A DNA stretch of 32,812 nucleotides from Puniceicoccaceae bacterium MED-G32 (GTDB taxonomy: Bacteria; Verrucomicrobiota; Verrucomicrobiia; Opitutales; Coraliomargaritaceae), in the NCBI GenBank assembly GCA_002457235.1, contig NTJV01000007.1, positions 1 to 32,812 of the forward strand. Reading direction: 5' to 3'. Numbering within the stretch: the stretch's first letter is position 1; the number at the start of each line of letters is the position of its first letter. The notes under the pieces are model-generated. The model was not told the DNA's origin and ran no database searches. It saw only the letters and a program-made list of their open reading frames with translations. Position numbers and translations under genes: made by a program. Shown piece by piece: positions 7,615 through 15,462 of this stretch.

Positions 7615-10065
7615 TTATTTTCTGATTTGGTAGTCTGTTTGTTCAAGTACTGCAGATTGAACAGCCTCAAATAAAGCATTCACCTCTTTATCTTTTAGCG
7701 TCCGATCTTGCGCTCTGAATTTCATGCTTACCGCAAAGCTTTTCTTACCTTCTTCAAGACCTTCGCCCTCATACACATCAAAAACCTCGACTGATTCGCA
7801 AGCAAAACTCTCTATTGATTGTTCAATAAAACCTTTGATTGTTTTGAGGACTTCACTGGCAAGCACTGACTGATTAACGACTAGGGATAAATCTTTCATA
7901 GAAGCAGGCTGATTACTTAATGCCTGATAACGAAAGCGTTTCATTTCTTTTTCAAATAATTCAGTTTGAATTAGTAGAGAACCAGCAAAAATCGGATACG
8001 ATAGACCCCAACACTCTTTAACATTTTTCATATTCAAAAGTCCGACACTTGCTTCAAAGCCTTCCTTTAATAAATCACCAGCTTGTGCTGAATGCATGGG
8101 TTGCCAAAACTCACTTGTCTCAATTGGAGACCACTTTCGCTCTTTTACCTTGAATGGTAACAAATGAAATAAATCTTCGGTACAAGCTTTAGCCGAATAA
8201 AAATCGAATTTTTCTCGCTCGAGCCACTTTCGATCCAAATTTTTACCAAGCGCAATGAAGCCAACTGAAATTAATTCTACGAGTTGCCCCTCCAATACTC
8301 GGAACACACGTCCTCGCTCAAAAAACTGAGTCGTTAAATTCTGACGTGCGAGATTTAAATCTAAGACATCTAGAAGTCCAGGAATTAAAGAATTTCTCAA
8401 ATGACTTTGATCACTCTGTAGTGGATTCTCTAGTTTTAATTTTAAAGTCTCTTCGTGACCCTTTCCTTGAAAAAATGCTACTTCATCTTGATTTCTTAAG
8501 GTGTAAAGAAAGGCTTCATTGAAACTTTTGCCTGTCATGTAAGTTCCAACAGAATCATTAAACTGATAAATAGGATGGTCGCTTGCATTGATCCCGTTGA
8601 CTGAAATAGATTGAGCAGGAATTTTATCCGTTCCAAAAATACGAATAAACTCTTCGTAAAGATCAACTGGACGAGTGACATCTTTACGATAAGTCGGTGG
8701 CGTGATTAACCAATTCGACTCTGAAGATTTATCTACCTTAAAATTCAAAGACTCAAAGACCGATTGTACCTCCGTATCTTGTACTGAAAACCCGATGAAA
8801 GAACGCATTGCTTCAGGAGAAAACTCAACACTTTCTGTAGACTTGTCTACCGAACCAATTTGCACTCGTTTGCCTAGGAGCGACCCGCCCGCCACTTCAA
8901 GAATCAAATCACAGGCACGCTCAATACCATATTGCACACCTTGAGGATCTACTCCTCGTTCAAATCGATAAGAGCTATCTGTACTTAGGTTTAATTTCCT
9001 TGCTGTTTTACGAACTGAAGACGGATTAAAATAGGCTGACTCAAGAATAATTGATTGAGTACTTTCATCGACTTCAGCGTCAGCAGAACCCATAACACCT
9101 GCTATTGCGACTGGTTTTGCATCATCCGCAATTACAACCATAGAATCATTTAAACTATGTGTGTTTCCATCTAAAGTTTTGATCTTCTCTTCCTTAAAAG
9201 CGTGACGAATTAGCAATGATTGTCCGCTCACTTTTGCTGAATCAAAAGCATGAAGAGGTTGTCCAGTTTCATGGAGAACATAATTTGTAATATCAACAAT
9301 GTTATTAATCGACCTAAGTCCAACAGACTCCAAAGATTGCTTTAACCATTCAGGACTAGGTCCAACCTGAACACCTTCAATGCATATTGCAGAATATTCG
9401 GGACAAATATCCGTGGCCTCGACCATTAATGATTTAAGAGTAGTATTAGGTTCCAAGGTATCAACAGTTGATAAGTTCGATTTAATTTTTGGAACATCAA
9501 CAGATCCGCCAAAACGTGCCACTAATTCACGGGCTAATCCAATGTGACTGAGTACGTCAACGCGATTTGGAGTTACTTCTAAGTGAAAAATAATGTCTGT
9601 ATCAGAATAAAGAGTATTTAATTCAGTACCAAGGGCTATTGATGAATCAAGAACCATAATGCCATCATGGTTTTGACCAATATTCAATTCCTTAGCAGAA
9701 CAAAGCATACCTTCTGATTCAATACCTCGCAGCTTTGACTTTTTTATTTTAAAATTTCCAGGCAGTACTGCACCAGGTAACGCAACCATGACGCGATCAC
9801 CCGCATTAAAATTCTTGGCGCCACAAATAATGGAATGAGACGCTTCATCCTCTGCTGTCTTAACTTTACAGAGTCTCAAACGATCAGCATTTGGATGTGC
9901 TTCAAATTCAATCACCTTACCTACGACAACCTGTTCCATTTGCGGCGGCCCGAGAACCTCTGTTTCCTCGACATCAAAACCAATCAAAGGAAGTGCATCC
10001 AATATTGCCTCAGAACTAACCTCTGATTTGAAATACTGTTTAAGCCAATTATAAGAAATCTTCAT
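7615..10065 (-). CDS. pheT: Phenylalanyl-tRNA synthetase beta chain
   Basis: Beta subunit of the (alpha-beta)2 PheRS, which carries the editing site and tRNA-binding modules. The 816-residue length is normal. From the N terminus: an EMAP-II/OB-type tRNA-binding domain (HPNADRLRLCKV near residue 57, with ICGAKNFNAGD following), the B3/B4 editing domain, the B5 domain, the inactive synthetase-like core, and the C-terminal ferredoxin-fold anticodon-binding (FDX-ACB) domain, which ends close to the C terminus. It sits 5 bases after pheS and 5 bases before gatC. No gap or frameshift is seen. Confidence 0.96.
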   Translation of the reverse strand: MKISYNWLKQYFKSEVSSEAILDALPLIGFDVEETEVLGPPQMEQVVVGKVIEFEAHPNADRLRLCKVKTAEDEASHSIICGAKNFNAGDRVMVALPGAVLPGNFKIKKSKLRGIESEGMLCSAKELNIGQNHDGIMVLDSSIALGTELNTLYSDTDIIFHLEVTPNRVDVLSHIGLARELVARFGGSVDVPKIKSNLSTVDTLEPNTTLKSLMVEATDICPEYSAICIEGVQVGPSPEWLKQSLESVGLRSINNIVDITNYVLHETGQPLHAFDSAKVSGQSLLIRHAFKEEKIKTLDGNTHSLNDSMVVIADDAKPVAIAGVMGSADAEVDESTQSIILESAYFNPSSVRKTARKLNLSTDSSYRFERGVDPQGVQYGIERACDLILEVAGGSLLGKRVQIGSVDKSTESVEFSPEAMRSFIGFSVQDTEVQSVFESLNFKVDKSSESNWLITPPTYRKDVTRPVDLYEEFIRIFGTDKIPAQSISVNGINASDHPIYQFNDSVGTYMTGKSFNEAFLYTLRNQDEVAFFQGKGHEETLKLKLENPLQSDQSHLRNSLIPGLLDVLDLNLARQNLTTQFFERGRVFRVLEGQLVELISVGFIALGKNLDRKWLEREKFDFYSAKACTEDLFHLLPFKVKERKWSPIETSEFWQPMHSAQAGDLLKEGFEASVGLLNMKNVKECWGLSYPIFAGSLLIQTELFEKEMKRFRYQALSNQPASMKDLSLVVNQSVLASEVLKTIKGFIEQSIESFACESVEVFDVYEGEGLEEGKKSFAVSMKFRAQDRTLKDKEVNALFEAVQSAVLEQTDYQIRK

Positions 10066-10070
10066 AGTCT

Positions 10071-11117
10071 CTAATCACTGAATTGTCGTAAAAAACGGAT
10101 ATCATTTTGATAATAATAACGAATATCGTCCACACCTTGTAAAATCATGGCAATACGCTCGATACCCATACCAAAAGCGTAACCGGAGTATTCATTTGGA
10201 TCTAAGCCAACGGATTTGAATACTTCAGGGTCTACCATACCACAACCCATAATTTCCAGCCATTGGTTGCTTAACTTCCCTAAGTTTGGAGAATAGAAAT
10301 CCATCTCAAAACTCGGCTCAGTAAAAGGAAAAAAGCTGGGCCTTAATCGTGTTTTTGCCGAATCACCAAAAACCATTTTTACAAAATAATCTAACGTTGC
10401 TTTTAAATCAGTTAAAGAAACATTCTTATCGACATAGAGCCCTTCAATTTGATGGAAGTTAGCACTGTGCGTAGCATCCGGAGTATCTCTTCGAAAACAG
10501 CGCCCTGGAGCAACAATACGTATTGGTGGCTTTTCCTTAAGCAAAGTACGAATCTGAACACTCGAAGTATGGGTGCGAAGCAAATATTTTTCATCTGATT
10601 CTTTAGAGACATTAGCCATTTGAATTGCATTAGGCAGAAAATAAGAATCTTGCATATCTCTAGCCGGATGATCCTTAGCAATATTTAAGGCATCAAAACA
10701 GTAATACTCTGTTTCTAGTTCCGTTCCCTCTACCACAGCGAAACCAATTCTATTAAATAATTCAACAATCTGATCCCGGACTTGAGCAATTGGATGAAGG
10801 ACCCCCTTTTCTGAATCTGGACTCGGTAGAGTTGGATCTATTGTCGGCCCTAAACTTGAAAGTAATTCTGATTCTTCGATACGCTTATTCGCCTCATCCA
10901 TGCTCGCCTGAATCACTTGTTTCGCTTCATTAATCTTCTTACCCATTGCTGGCTTTTCTTCCTTGGGAACTTTTCCCATAAGTTTCATTACATCGGTCAA
11001 CTTGCCTTTAGGGCCAGATATTGTTGACTTAAAGGAATCAAATTCTGCACGACTACCCAACTTAGGGCTCATTTCTTTGACCTCTAGAACTAAGGAATCT
11101 AGCGTTTTTTCAATCAT
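10071..11117 (-). CDS. pheS: Phenylalanyl-tRNA synthetase alpha chain
   Basis: Catalytic subunit of PheRS, a class II aminoacyl-tRNA synthetase charging tRNA(Phe). The 348-residue protein has an N-terminal coiled-coil tRNA-binding arm (about residues 1-90, rich in K/E) and the class II core: motif 2 around RTHTSSVQIR and GRCFRRDTPDATH, HQIEGLYVD, and motif 3 as GMGIERIAM near the C terminus. It starts at ATG with no SD sequence. The 74-base gap to rsfS is the largest in this minus-strand run, so an internal promoter is possible, though I see no convincing -35/-10 pair. Confidence 0.96.
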   Translation of the reverse strand: MIEKTLDSLVLEVKEMSPKLGSRAEFDSFKSTISGPKGKLTDVMKLMGKVPKEEKPAMGKKINEAKQVIQASMDEANKRIEESELLSSLGPTIDPTLPSPDSEKGVLHPIAQVRDQIVELFNRIGFAVVEGTELETEYYCFDALNIAKDHPARDMQDSYFLPNAIQMANVSKESDEKYLLRTHTSSVQIRTLLKEKPPIRIVAPGRCFRRDTPDATHSANFHQIEGLYVDKNVSLTDLKATLDYFVKMVFGDSAKTRLRPSFFPFTEPSFEMDFYSPNLGKLSNQWLEIMGCGMVDPEVFKSVGLDPNEYSGYAFGMGIERIAMILQGVDDIRYYYQNDIRFLRQFSD

Positions 11118-11191
11118 AGGTTATTCGTCATTACACAATTAAGATAGAACATAAAGAGTTGTTAGAATGATCAATGAAATAAAGCTAAAAT

Positions 11192-11566
11192 TTAGGAAAA
11201 ATCGACTTCCACTGCATCTTTCCAAAGCTCTTCCAATTCATAAAATGATCGCATCTCTGTAGTTTGGATATGAACCATGAAGTTAAAAGCATCCAATACC
11301 ATCCAACCGCTCGATGATTCATTGTCATTCCCAATAACCGGGATCCCTTTTTCTTGAATCATTTTATCTAAATTAATTTTCAAGGCTTTTGCATGCGGTT
11401 CAGATATCGCAGAAACAAGAATAACAAAATCAGTAACCGAAGATTGTTCACGAATATCAAAGATACGAATATCATTTCCTTTTTTATCCTCTAATACTTC
11501 GATAATTAATTTGAGTTCTTCTTTAACCTCACCCAAATCATTTAATATATTTTTTTCTTCCGACAT
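11192..11566 (-). CDS. rsfS: Ribosomal silencing factor RsfS
   Basis: The RsfS/Iojap (DUF143) family binds ribosomal protein uL14 on the 50S subunit and blocks joining of the subunits during starvation. The 124-residue protein has the family pattern: IRIFDIREQSSVTDFVILVSA in the middle, NDNESSSGWMVLDAFNFMVH toward the C terminus, then the RSFYELEELWKDA end that corresponds to the conserved R-x-F-Y-x-L-E-x-L-W motif. It lies 11 bases downstream of nadD, a very common bacterial pairing, which supports both calls. Confidence 0.93.
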   Translation of the reverse strand: MSEEKNILNDLGEVKEELKLIIEVLEDKKGNDIRIFDIREQSSVTDFVILVSAISEPHAKALKINLDKMIQEKGIPVIGNDNESSSGWMVLDAFNFMVHIQTTEMRSFYELEELWKDAVEVDFS

Positions 11567-11577
11567 ATAAACTACTC

Positions 11578-12204
11578 TTATTTAGAACTTTGATACATAT
11601 GATGCTTTTCAATAAAAACTTCAACACTTCGAGGAACAAGATTCTTAATTGGTTCACCTTGATCACATAAATTTCGAATCTTTGTAGAACTCATATCCCA
11701 ATAAGGCAAATTTAAAACCTCATACTCTATTACTATTTCTTTACTTGAAATGATCGGAGCCGATTCTACGGAAAAGCCACATCTAGGATACACTAGGAAC
11801 TTGAGTGCTTTAATCAAAGCCTCTACTCTATGCCAATTTAATAACTGGTGAAATTGATCCGCACCAATAATAAAATAGATATCTGTGTCCATTTTCTTTA
11901 AATATTTCTCAACGGTATCGATTGTATAGCTTATGCCTCCACTCTTAAGCTCTAAATCATCTAATGAAAAACCATCTATTCCCTCAATAGCTTTGAGGAT
12001 CATTTCTTTACGCTGAAGGTTGCTTGCTAATGGATTATGAGATTTTAAGGGCGATATTGCATTAGGAATAAAAACCACTTCATCAATCGTTTCTAATTGG
12101 AGCACAGATTGGGCTATAGCCATATGGCCACAATGTATTGGATCAAAGCTTCCACCAAATAAAGCCTGACCTCCTTTTAAATTTTCATTGTGTTTTTTTT
12201 GCAT
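11578..12204 (-). CDS. nadD: Nicotinate-nucleotide adenylyltransferase
   Basis: Transfers AMP from ATP to nicotinate mononucleotide, giving deamido-NAD in NAD biosynthesis. The 208-residue protein carries the nucleotidyltransferase signature GGSFDPIHCGHMAIAQ near its N terminus and the MSSTKIRN motif (the ISSTxIR-type ATP-binding signature) near the C terminus; FIIGADQFHQLLNWHR is also characteristic. The first 12 residues (KKHNENLKGGQ) precede the conserved start, so translation could begin slightly downstream, but no better start codon is available. It is the first gene of the minus-strand run and is divergent from the ExoD-like gene, with 41 bases between the starts. Confidence 0.94.
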   Translation of the reverse strand: MQKKHNENLKGGQALFGGSFDPIHCGHMAIAQSVLQLETIDEVVFIPNAISPLKSHNPLASNLQRKEMILKAIEGIDGFSLDDLELKSGGISYTIDTVEKYLKKMDTDIYFIIGADQFHQLLNWHRVEALIKALKFLVYPRCGFSVESAPIISSKEIVIEYEVLNLPYWDMSSTKIRNLCDQGEPIKNLVPRSVEVFIEKHHMYQSSK

Positions 12205-12245
12205 AAATAGCTTCCAATAAGAAAAAATCTAAGCTAACTAAAGCA

Positions 12246-12911
12246 ATGCAAAAAAATCCTGTCAAAGATGATAATGAGCAGATCCATGGAGATAGCTTAA
12301 AAGAGGTTTTAGAGCAAACTTTGGAAAACACCCAATTTCAAAGCTTAAAGATTTCAGAACTTTTCAATCATTTAGGTTCTAAGGGATTTGGAATTATACT
12401 TGTTTTCTTATCCCTTCCGAGCGCATTGCCCGTTCCCGCTCCAGGTTATAGTACTCCATTTGGCATAGCTATTGTATTAATTGCTTTTCAAATACTTATC
12501 GGGAAAGATGCACTAAAAACGCCCAAATCTATTCAAAATATTGAATTTCAGCCTAAGCTTGTGCAAAAGATTCTTGGCTTCGCTATTGCATGTTTAAAGA
12601 AGATTGAACCCTTTATTAAACCTCGCTTATTGAAATTTCAATCCAAGCAAATGCGACCTCTAATCGCAATCAATCTTATTCTACTCGCTATATTGATGAT
12701 TTTACCGATACCGTTGACGAATACTTTACCTGCAATGGTTATTTGCCTACTTGGCATCAGTATTTGTGAAAGCGATGGCTTATTAACTCTGATCTCTATT
12801 ATTTTAAGTCTCTTTGCATTAGCAATTTATGCATTTATAATCTTTGCAATAATTGCATTTGGACCGGAAGCAATTCAAAGCATTTCAAATTGGATATTTA
12901 ATAATTCCTAA
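12246..12911 (+). CDS. ExoD-family integral membrane protein
   Basis: Member of the ExoD family (exopolysaccharide synthesis ExoD, PF06055), known by name from rhizobial exopolysaccharide mutants but without an established biochemical activity. The 221 residues include a soluble N-terminal helix region (1-45) and about five to six membrane segments near 47-66, 72-86, 139-155, 161-173 and 180-206. A proline-rich re-entrant-like motif appears twice, LPSALPVPAPG (57-67) and LPIPLTNTLPA (153-163), consistent with an internal duplication. No exopolysaccharide genes flank it, so the neighbourhood does not support that role. A strong hairpin follows 5 bases after the stop. Confidence 0.8.
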   Translation: MQKNPVKDDNEQIHGDSLKEVLEQTLENTQFQSLKISELFNHLGSKGFGIILVFLSLPSALPVPAPGYSTPFGIAIVLIAFQILIGKDALKTPKSIQNIEFQPKLVQKILGFAIACLKKIEPFIKPRLLKFQSKQMRPLIAINLILLAILMILPIPLTNTLPAMVICLLGISICESDGLLTLISIILSLFALAIYAFIIFAIIAFGPEAIQSISNWIFNNS

Positions 12912-12951
12912 AAAAAATTCTCCCTTTCAGCATTCGCACGAAAGGGAGAAT
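12911..12951 (-). terminator. Rho-independent terminator, minus-strand orientation
   Basis: A perfect 12-bp stem (12917-12928 pairing with 12940-12951; arms ATTCTCCCTTTC and GAAAGGGAGAAT) with an 11-base loop. Seven A residues on the plus strand (12911-12917) give a U-tract immediately after the hairpin when read on the minus strand. It therefore best fits termination of minus-strand transcription coming from tRNA-Gln, about 160 bases upstream. In the plus direction it sits 5 bases after the ExoD-family stop but has no U-tract, so it may only weakly act as a bidirectional element. Confidence 0.75.
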
Positions 12952-13111
12952 CAGCCTTTACCCTAACACCAATTTAGGTAAAAAAATTAATTCATTAATA
13001 CCAATTCGAGTCTAAAAAGAGAATTTTATTCCCAATTTTTTAGTAATTCTAGAAATAAAATAAAAAAATTCTAGAGATTAAAATATTTTCACTAAAAATA
13101 AGTAAAAGAAA

Positions 13112-13185
13112 TGGCAGGCCGATAGGGATTCGAACCCCAAATGACTGTACCAAAAACAGTAGTGTTACCATTACACCATCGGCCT
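13112..13185 (-). tRNA. tRNA-Gln (anticodon UUG), CCA encoded
   Basis: A full cloverleaf folds on the minus strand: acceptor stem AGGCCGA/TCGGCCT (7 bp), D arm GTGT...ACAC, anticodon stem ACTGT/ACAGT with loop TTTTGGT giving anticodon UUG, 4-base variable loop, T stem TGGGG/CCCTA with TTCGAAT loop, discriminator G73 and an encoded CCA (13112-13114 as TGG on the plus strand). UUG reads CAA and CAG. The first acceptor pair is A1-U72 rather than the U1-A72 usual for bacterial tRNA-Gln. No other tRNA is adjacent. Confidence 0.96.
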
Positions 13186-13195
13186 AGAAAAGTGA

Positions 13196-13224
13196 AATAG
13201 AAACAAACTAAAGGTAATCGTCAA
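13196..13224 (-). promoter_or_regulatory. Predicted sigma70-type promoter for tRNA-Gln
   Basis: On the minus strand, TTGACG (plus 13219-13224) and TCTATT (plus 13196-13201) are separated by exactly 17 bases. The -35 matches the TTGACA consensus at 5 of 6 and the -10 matches TATAAT at 4 of 6. The tRNA 5' end lies 10 bases beyond the -10, allowing a very short 5' leader. It stands back-to-back with the predicted pyrH promoter, whose -35 is also TTGACG. Confidence 0.5.
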
Positions 13225-13256
13225 GAAATCTATGTAAGAAACTTTCAATGAGAAGG

Positions 13257-13285
13257 TTGACGAGTTTAAAAAAGTAAGCTTTAAA
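13257..13285 (+). promoter_or_regulatory. Predicted sigma70-type promoter abutting pyrH
   Basis: TTGACG (13257-13262) and TTTAAA (13280-13285) are spaced by 17 bases (5/6 and 4/6 matches to consensus). The -10 ends only 9 bases before the pyrH ATG, so a normal start point about 7 bases downstream would give a leader of just a few bases. The region is AT-rich, which raises the chance of spurious -10 matches, so the -35 and spacing carry most of the weight. Confidence 0.45.
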
Positions 13286-13294
13286 GAGTTTTTA

Positions 13295-14038
13295 ATGGAA
13301 GATAATAAAATTAAAAAAGAGCCTAAATTTAAACGCATAGTTCTCAAATTAAGCGGAGAAGCTTTAAGGAATACAGTCGATGGTGACCCTATCGATGCCT
13401 CTATACTAGAAACAATCTGTAATGAAGTAAAAGAGGTTGCAGCGGCTGGGGTAGAAATTGGACTCGTTATTGGTGGCGGTAATATCTTTCGAGGTCTAAA
13501 TGGCTCTGAAATGCGAGGCATTGACCGAACCACTGGTGATTACATGGGGATGCTATCAACCGTAATCAACGGATTAGCGATTATGGATTGTCTCGAAAAA
13601 ATGGGAGTGACTGTTCGCCTACAAAGTGCCATTCCAATGGACAAGCTAGCCGAACCCTTCATATTAAGGCGCGCAACCCGTCACCTAGAGCGTGGACGAG
13701 TCGTCATATTTGCTGGAGGCACAGGGAACCCCTATTTCTCAACCGATACTACTGCAGCTTTAAGAGCCAGTGAAATAGGCGCAGATATTTTATTTAAAGC
13801 GACAAAGGTTGATGGTATCTACGATAAAGACCCAGTTAAAGAACCCGATGCTGTCAAGTACGACCACATCCCTTACATGTCTGCTCTAAAACAAGGTTTA
13901 AAAATCATGGACTCTACAGCTTTTTCATTGTGCATGGAAAACAAAATGCCAATATTAGTACTTAGCATGCGAGAATCAGGGTCTATCCTCAGAGCAGTGA
14001 TGGGCGAATCAATTGGAACTTTAGTTAACGACGAATAA
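13295..14038 (+). CDS. pyrH: UMP kinase
   Basis: Phosphorylates UMP to UDP with ATP; bacterial hexameric amino-acid-kinase-fold enzyme. At 247 residues it is full length. Motifs are RIVLKLSGEAL (phosphate/ATP binding), VIGGGNIFRG, RATRHLERGRVVIFAGGTGNP, TTAALRASEIGAD, and VDGIYDKDP. About 14 charged residues precede the conserved core start. The ATG lies 9 bases after a predicted -10 box and lacks an SD sequence. It is first in the pyrH-frr-proB run; pyrH-frr is among the most conserved bacterial gene pairs. Confidence 0.97.
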   Translation: MEDNKIKKEPKFKRIVLKLSGEALRNTVDGDPIDASILETICNEVKEVAAAGVEIGLVIGGGNIFRGLNGSEMRGIDRTTGDYMGMLSTVINGLAIMDCLEKMGVTVRLQSAIPMDKLAEPFILRRATRHLERGRVVIFAGGTGNPYFSTDTTAALRASEIGADILFKATKVDGIYDKDPVKEPDAVKYDHIPYMSALKQGLKIMDSTAFSLCMENKMPILVLSMRESGSILRAVMGESIGTLVNDE

Positions 14039-14049
14039 ATAAAGATATT

Positions 14050-14607
14050 ATGGAAACAACGCCTATTTTTGATAAGCTTAAATCAGATATGAACAAAACT
14101 ATTGAGCACACGCTGAATGAGTTTAATAATCTACATACTGGGAAAGCATCCCCGGCGATGCTAGATGCGGTAAAAGTGAACGCTTATGGAAGTACCATGT
14201 CACTCAAAGAATGTGCTGCTGTAACAACCCCTGATGCAAAAACCATTGTAGTTCAGCCTTGGGATAAAAGCATTGCGGGAGATATAGAAAAAGCGATCCA
14301 AAATGCCAGTTTAGGGCTTAACCCAATTGCTGATGGCGGAATCCTCCGAGTACCAGTCCCCGAATTAACAGGTGATCGCCGACAAGAACTTGTAAAAACG
14401 GCTGGTTCGATTGCTGAGGATGGGAAAATTCGTATCCGACAAATTAGACGCGACACTTTAGATCAATTAAAAAACGCACAAAAAGAAGGGCTCTCTGAAG
14501 ACGACTATAAGCGTCACGAAAAAGAAGTTCAAAAAGAGCACGATGACTTTATTCAAAAGATAAATGATTATCTAGGTAAAAAAGAAGCGGACTTAAAACA
14601 AATTTAA
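14050..14607 (+). CDS. frr: Ribosome recycling factor
   Basis: RRF splits post-termination ribosomes together with EF-G. The 185 residues match the canonical length. Characteristic segments are the N-terminal helix (MNKTIEHTLNEF), the TGKASPAMLDAV motif, the domain II strand VVQPWDKSIAGDIEKAI, RVPVPELTGDRRQELVK, and the C-terminal three-helix bundle. It starts 11 bases after pyrH without an SD sequence. Confidence 0.97.
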   Translation: METTPIFDKLKSDMNKTIEHTLNEFNNLHTGKASPAMLDAVKVNAYGSTMSLKECAAVTTPDAKTIVVQPWDKSIAGDIEKAIQNASLGLNPIADGGILRVPVPELTGDRRQELVKTAGSIAEDGKIRIRQIRRDTLDQLKNAQKEGLSEDDYKRHEKEVQKEHDDFIQKINDYLGKKEADLKQI

Positions 14608-14631
14608 AGCACTTCATTTTATTCAATTATT

Positions 14632-15408
14632 GTGGTCCCTCTCTCACAGGCTAAAAAAATTGTCATCAAATTAGGCACAGGTATACTGCGTACTGATCAA
14701 GGATTAGTTAACAACACCTGTATTGAAACGATTTGTAAAGCAGTGGACCATCTAAAAAGCCAAGGAATTGATGTCATTCTAGTCAGCTCTGGTGCAATAG
14801 GCTTAGGCATGGCACGATTAAAAATCAAAAAGCGCCCTACCGCATTAAATGAACTTCAGACCTGTGCAGCTATTGGACAATCTCAATTAATCAATTTATG
14901 GCAAAATAAATTTGACTGTTATGACTTAACAGTAGCCCAAATATTGCTCACACAAGATGACCTTTCATCATCTAGTCGTCATTCAGCCGTAGTAAATACG
15001 ATCAATAATATTTTGTCCACGAATGCCATTCCCGTTGTCAATGAAAACGATACAGTAAGCTCTGAGGAAATTAAGTTTGGCGACAATGATACCTTATCTG
15101 CACTTGTTGCAAAAGCGATTGGAGCAGACCTTTTGCTCATTTTATCAAATGTTTCAGGCTTATTGGATCCGAATAATGACAATGCGGTTATTCCAGTTGT
15201 TAGCGAAATCAATTCAGAAATCAAAGCATTAGCTAGTGGCACACAAAATGAAATGTCTGTAGGAGGCATGGTGAGCAAACTCACTGCTGCACAAATAGTT
15301 ACGGAAAACAATTGCGGTATGTTTATAGGTAGAGGAGATGATCCAGAACTTTTTCAAAAAATACTCCAAGGCGAAAATGTAGGAACTTACTTTCCTCCCC
15401 ATAGCTAG
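14632..15408 (+). CDS. proB: Glutamate 5-kinase, catalytic domain only (no PUA domain)
   Basis: First enzyme of proline synthesis, which phosphorylates L-glutamate at the gamma-carboxyl. The amino-acid-kinase domain is clear: KKIVIKLGTGIL at the N terminus, VSSGAIGLGMARL, NENDTVSSEEIKFGDNDTLSA, and GTQNEMSVGGMVSKLTAA toward the end. At 258 residues it stops where the catalytic domain ends, lacking the C-terminal PUA domain present in the 367-residue E. coli enzyme. Short ProB proteins are known in other bacteria, so this need not be a truncation. The start is GTG at 14632, 24 bases after frr; no ATG gives the conserved N terminus. The stop is TAG. Confidence 0.93.
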   Translation: MVPLSQAKKIVIKLGTGILRTDQGLVNNTCIETICKAVDHLKSQGIDVILVSSGAIGLGMARLKIKKRPTALNELQTCAAIGQSQLINLWQNKFDCYDLTVAQILLTQDDLSSSSRHSAVVNTINNILSTNAIPVVNENDTVSSEEIKFGDNDTLSALVAKAIGADLLLILSNVSGLLDPNNDNAVIPVVSEINSEIKALASGTQNEMSVGGMVSKLTAAQIVTENNCGMFIGRGDDPELFQKILQGENVGTYFPPHS

Positions 15409-15462
15409 CCATTAACTTAACTAAGCCTTATTAGTATATTTCTGAAGCTCACGGACAAATCC

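Larger units (their letters stand above)
12912..13294. other. 383-bp non-coding spacer between the ExoD-like gene and pyrH
   Basis: Besides the terminator, tRNA-Gln and the two back-to-back promoters, this spacer holds an AT-rich stretch (about 12957-13110). It includes an imperfect inverted repeat at 12957-12982 (TTTACCCTAA against TTAGGTAAA, one bulge) and two copies of ATTCTAGA around 13044-13080. No open frame of convincing quality is present, and there is no integrase gene or tRNA 3'-end duplication that would mark an attachment site. I see no further function. Confidence 0.5.

Noticed and set aside
12917-12951. The strong hairpin as a plus-strand terminator of the ExoD-family gene.
   Set aside because: No U-tract follows on the plus strand; the A-tract before the stem gives a proper U-tract only on the minus strand.
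13030-13115. Repeated ATTCTAGA sequences near the tRNA 3' end as an integration (att) site.
   Set aside because: No duplicated tRNA 3' end, integrase or foreign gene is present; the repeats are short and the spacer is AT-rich.
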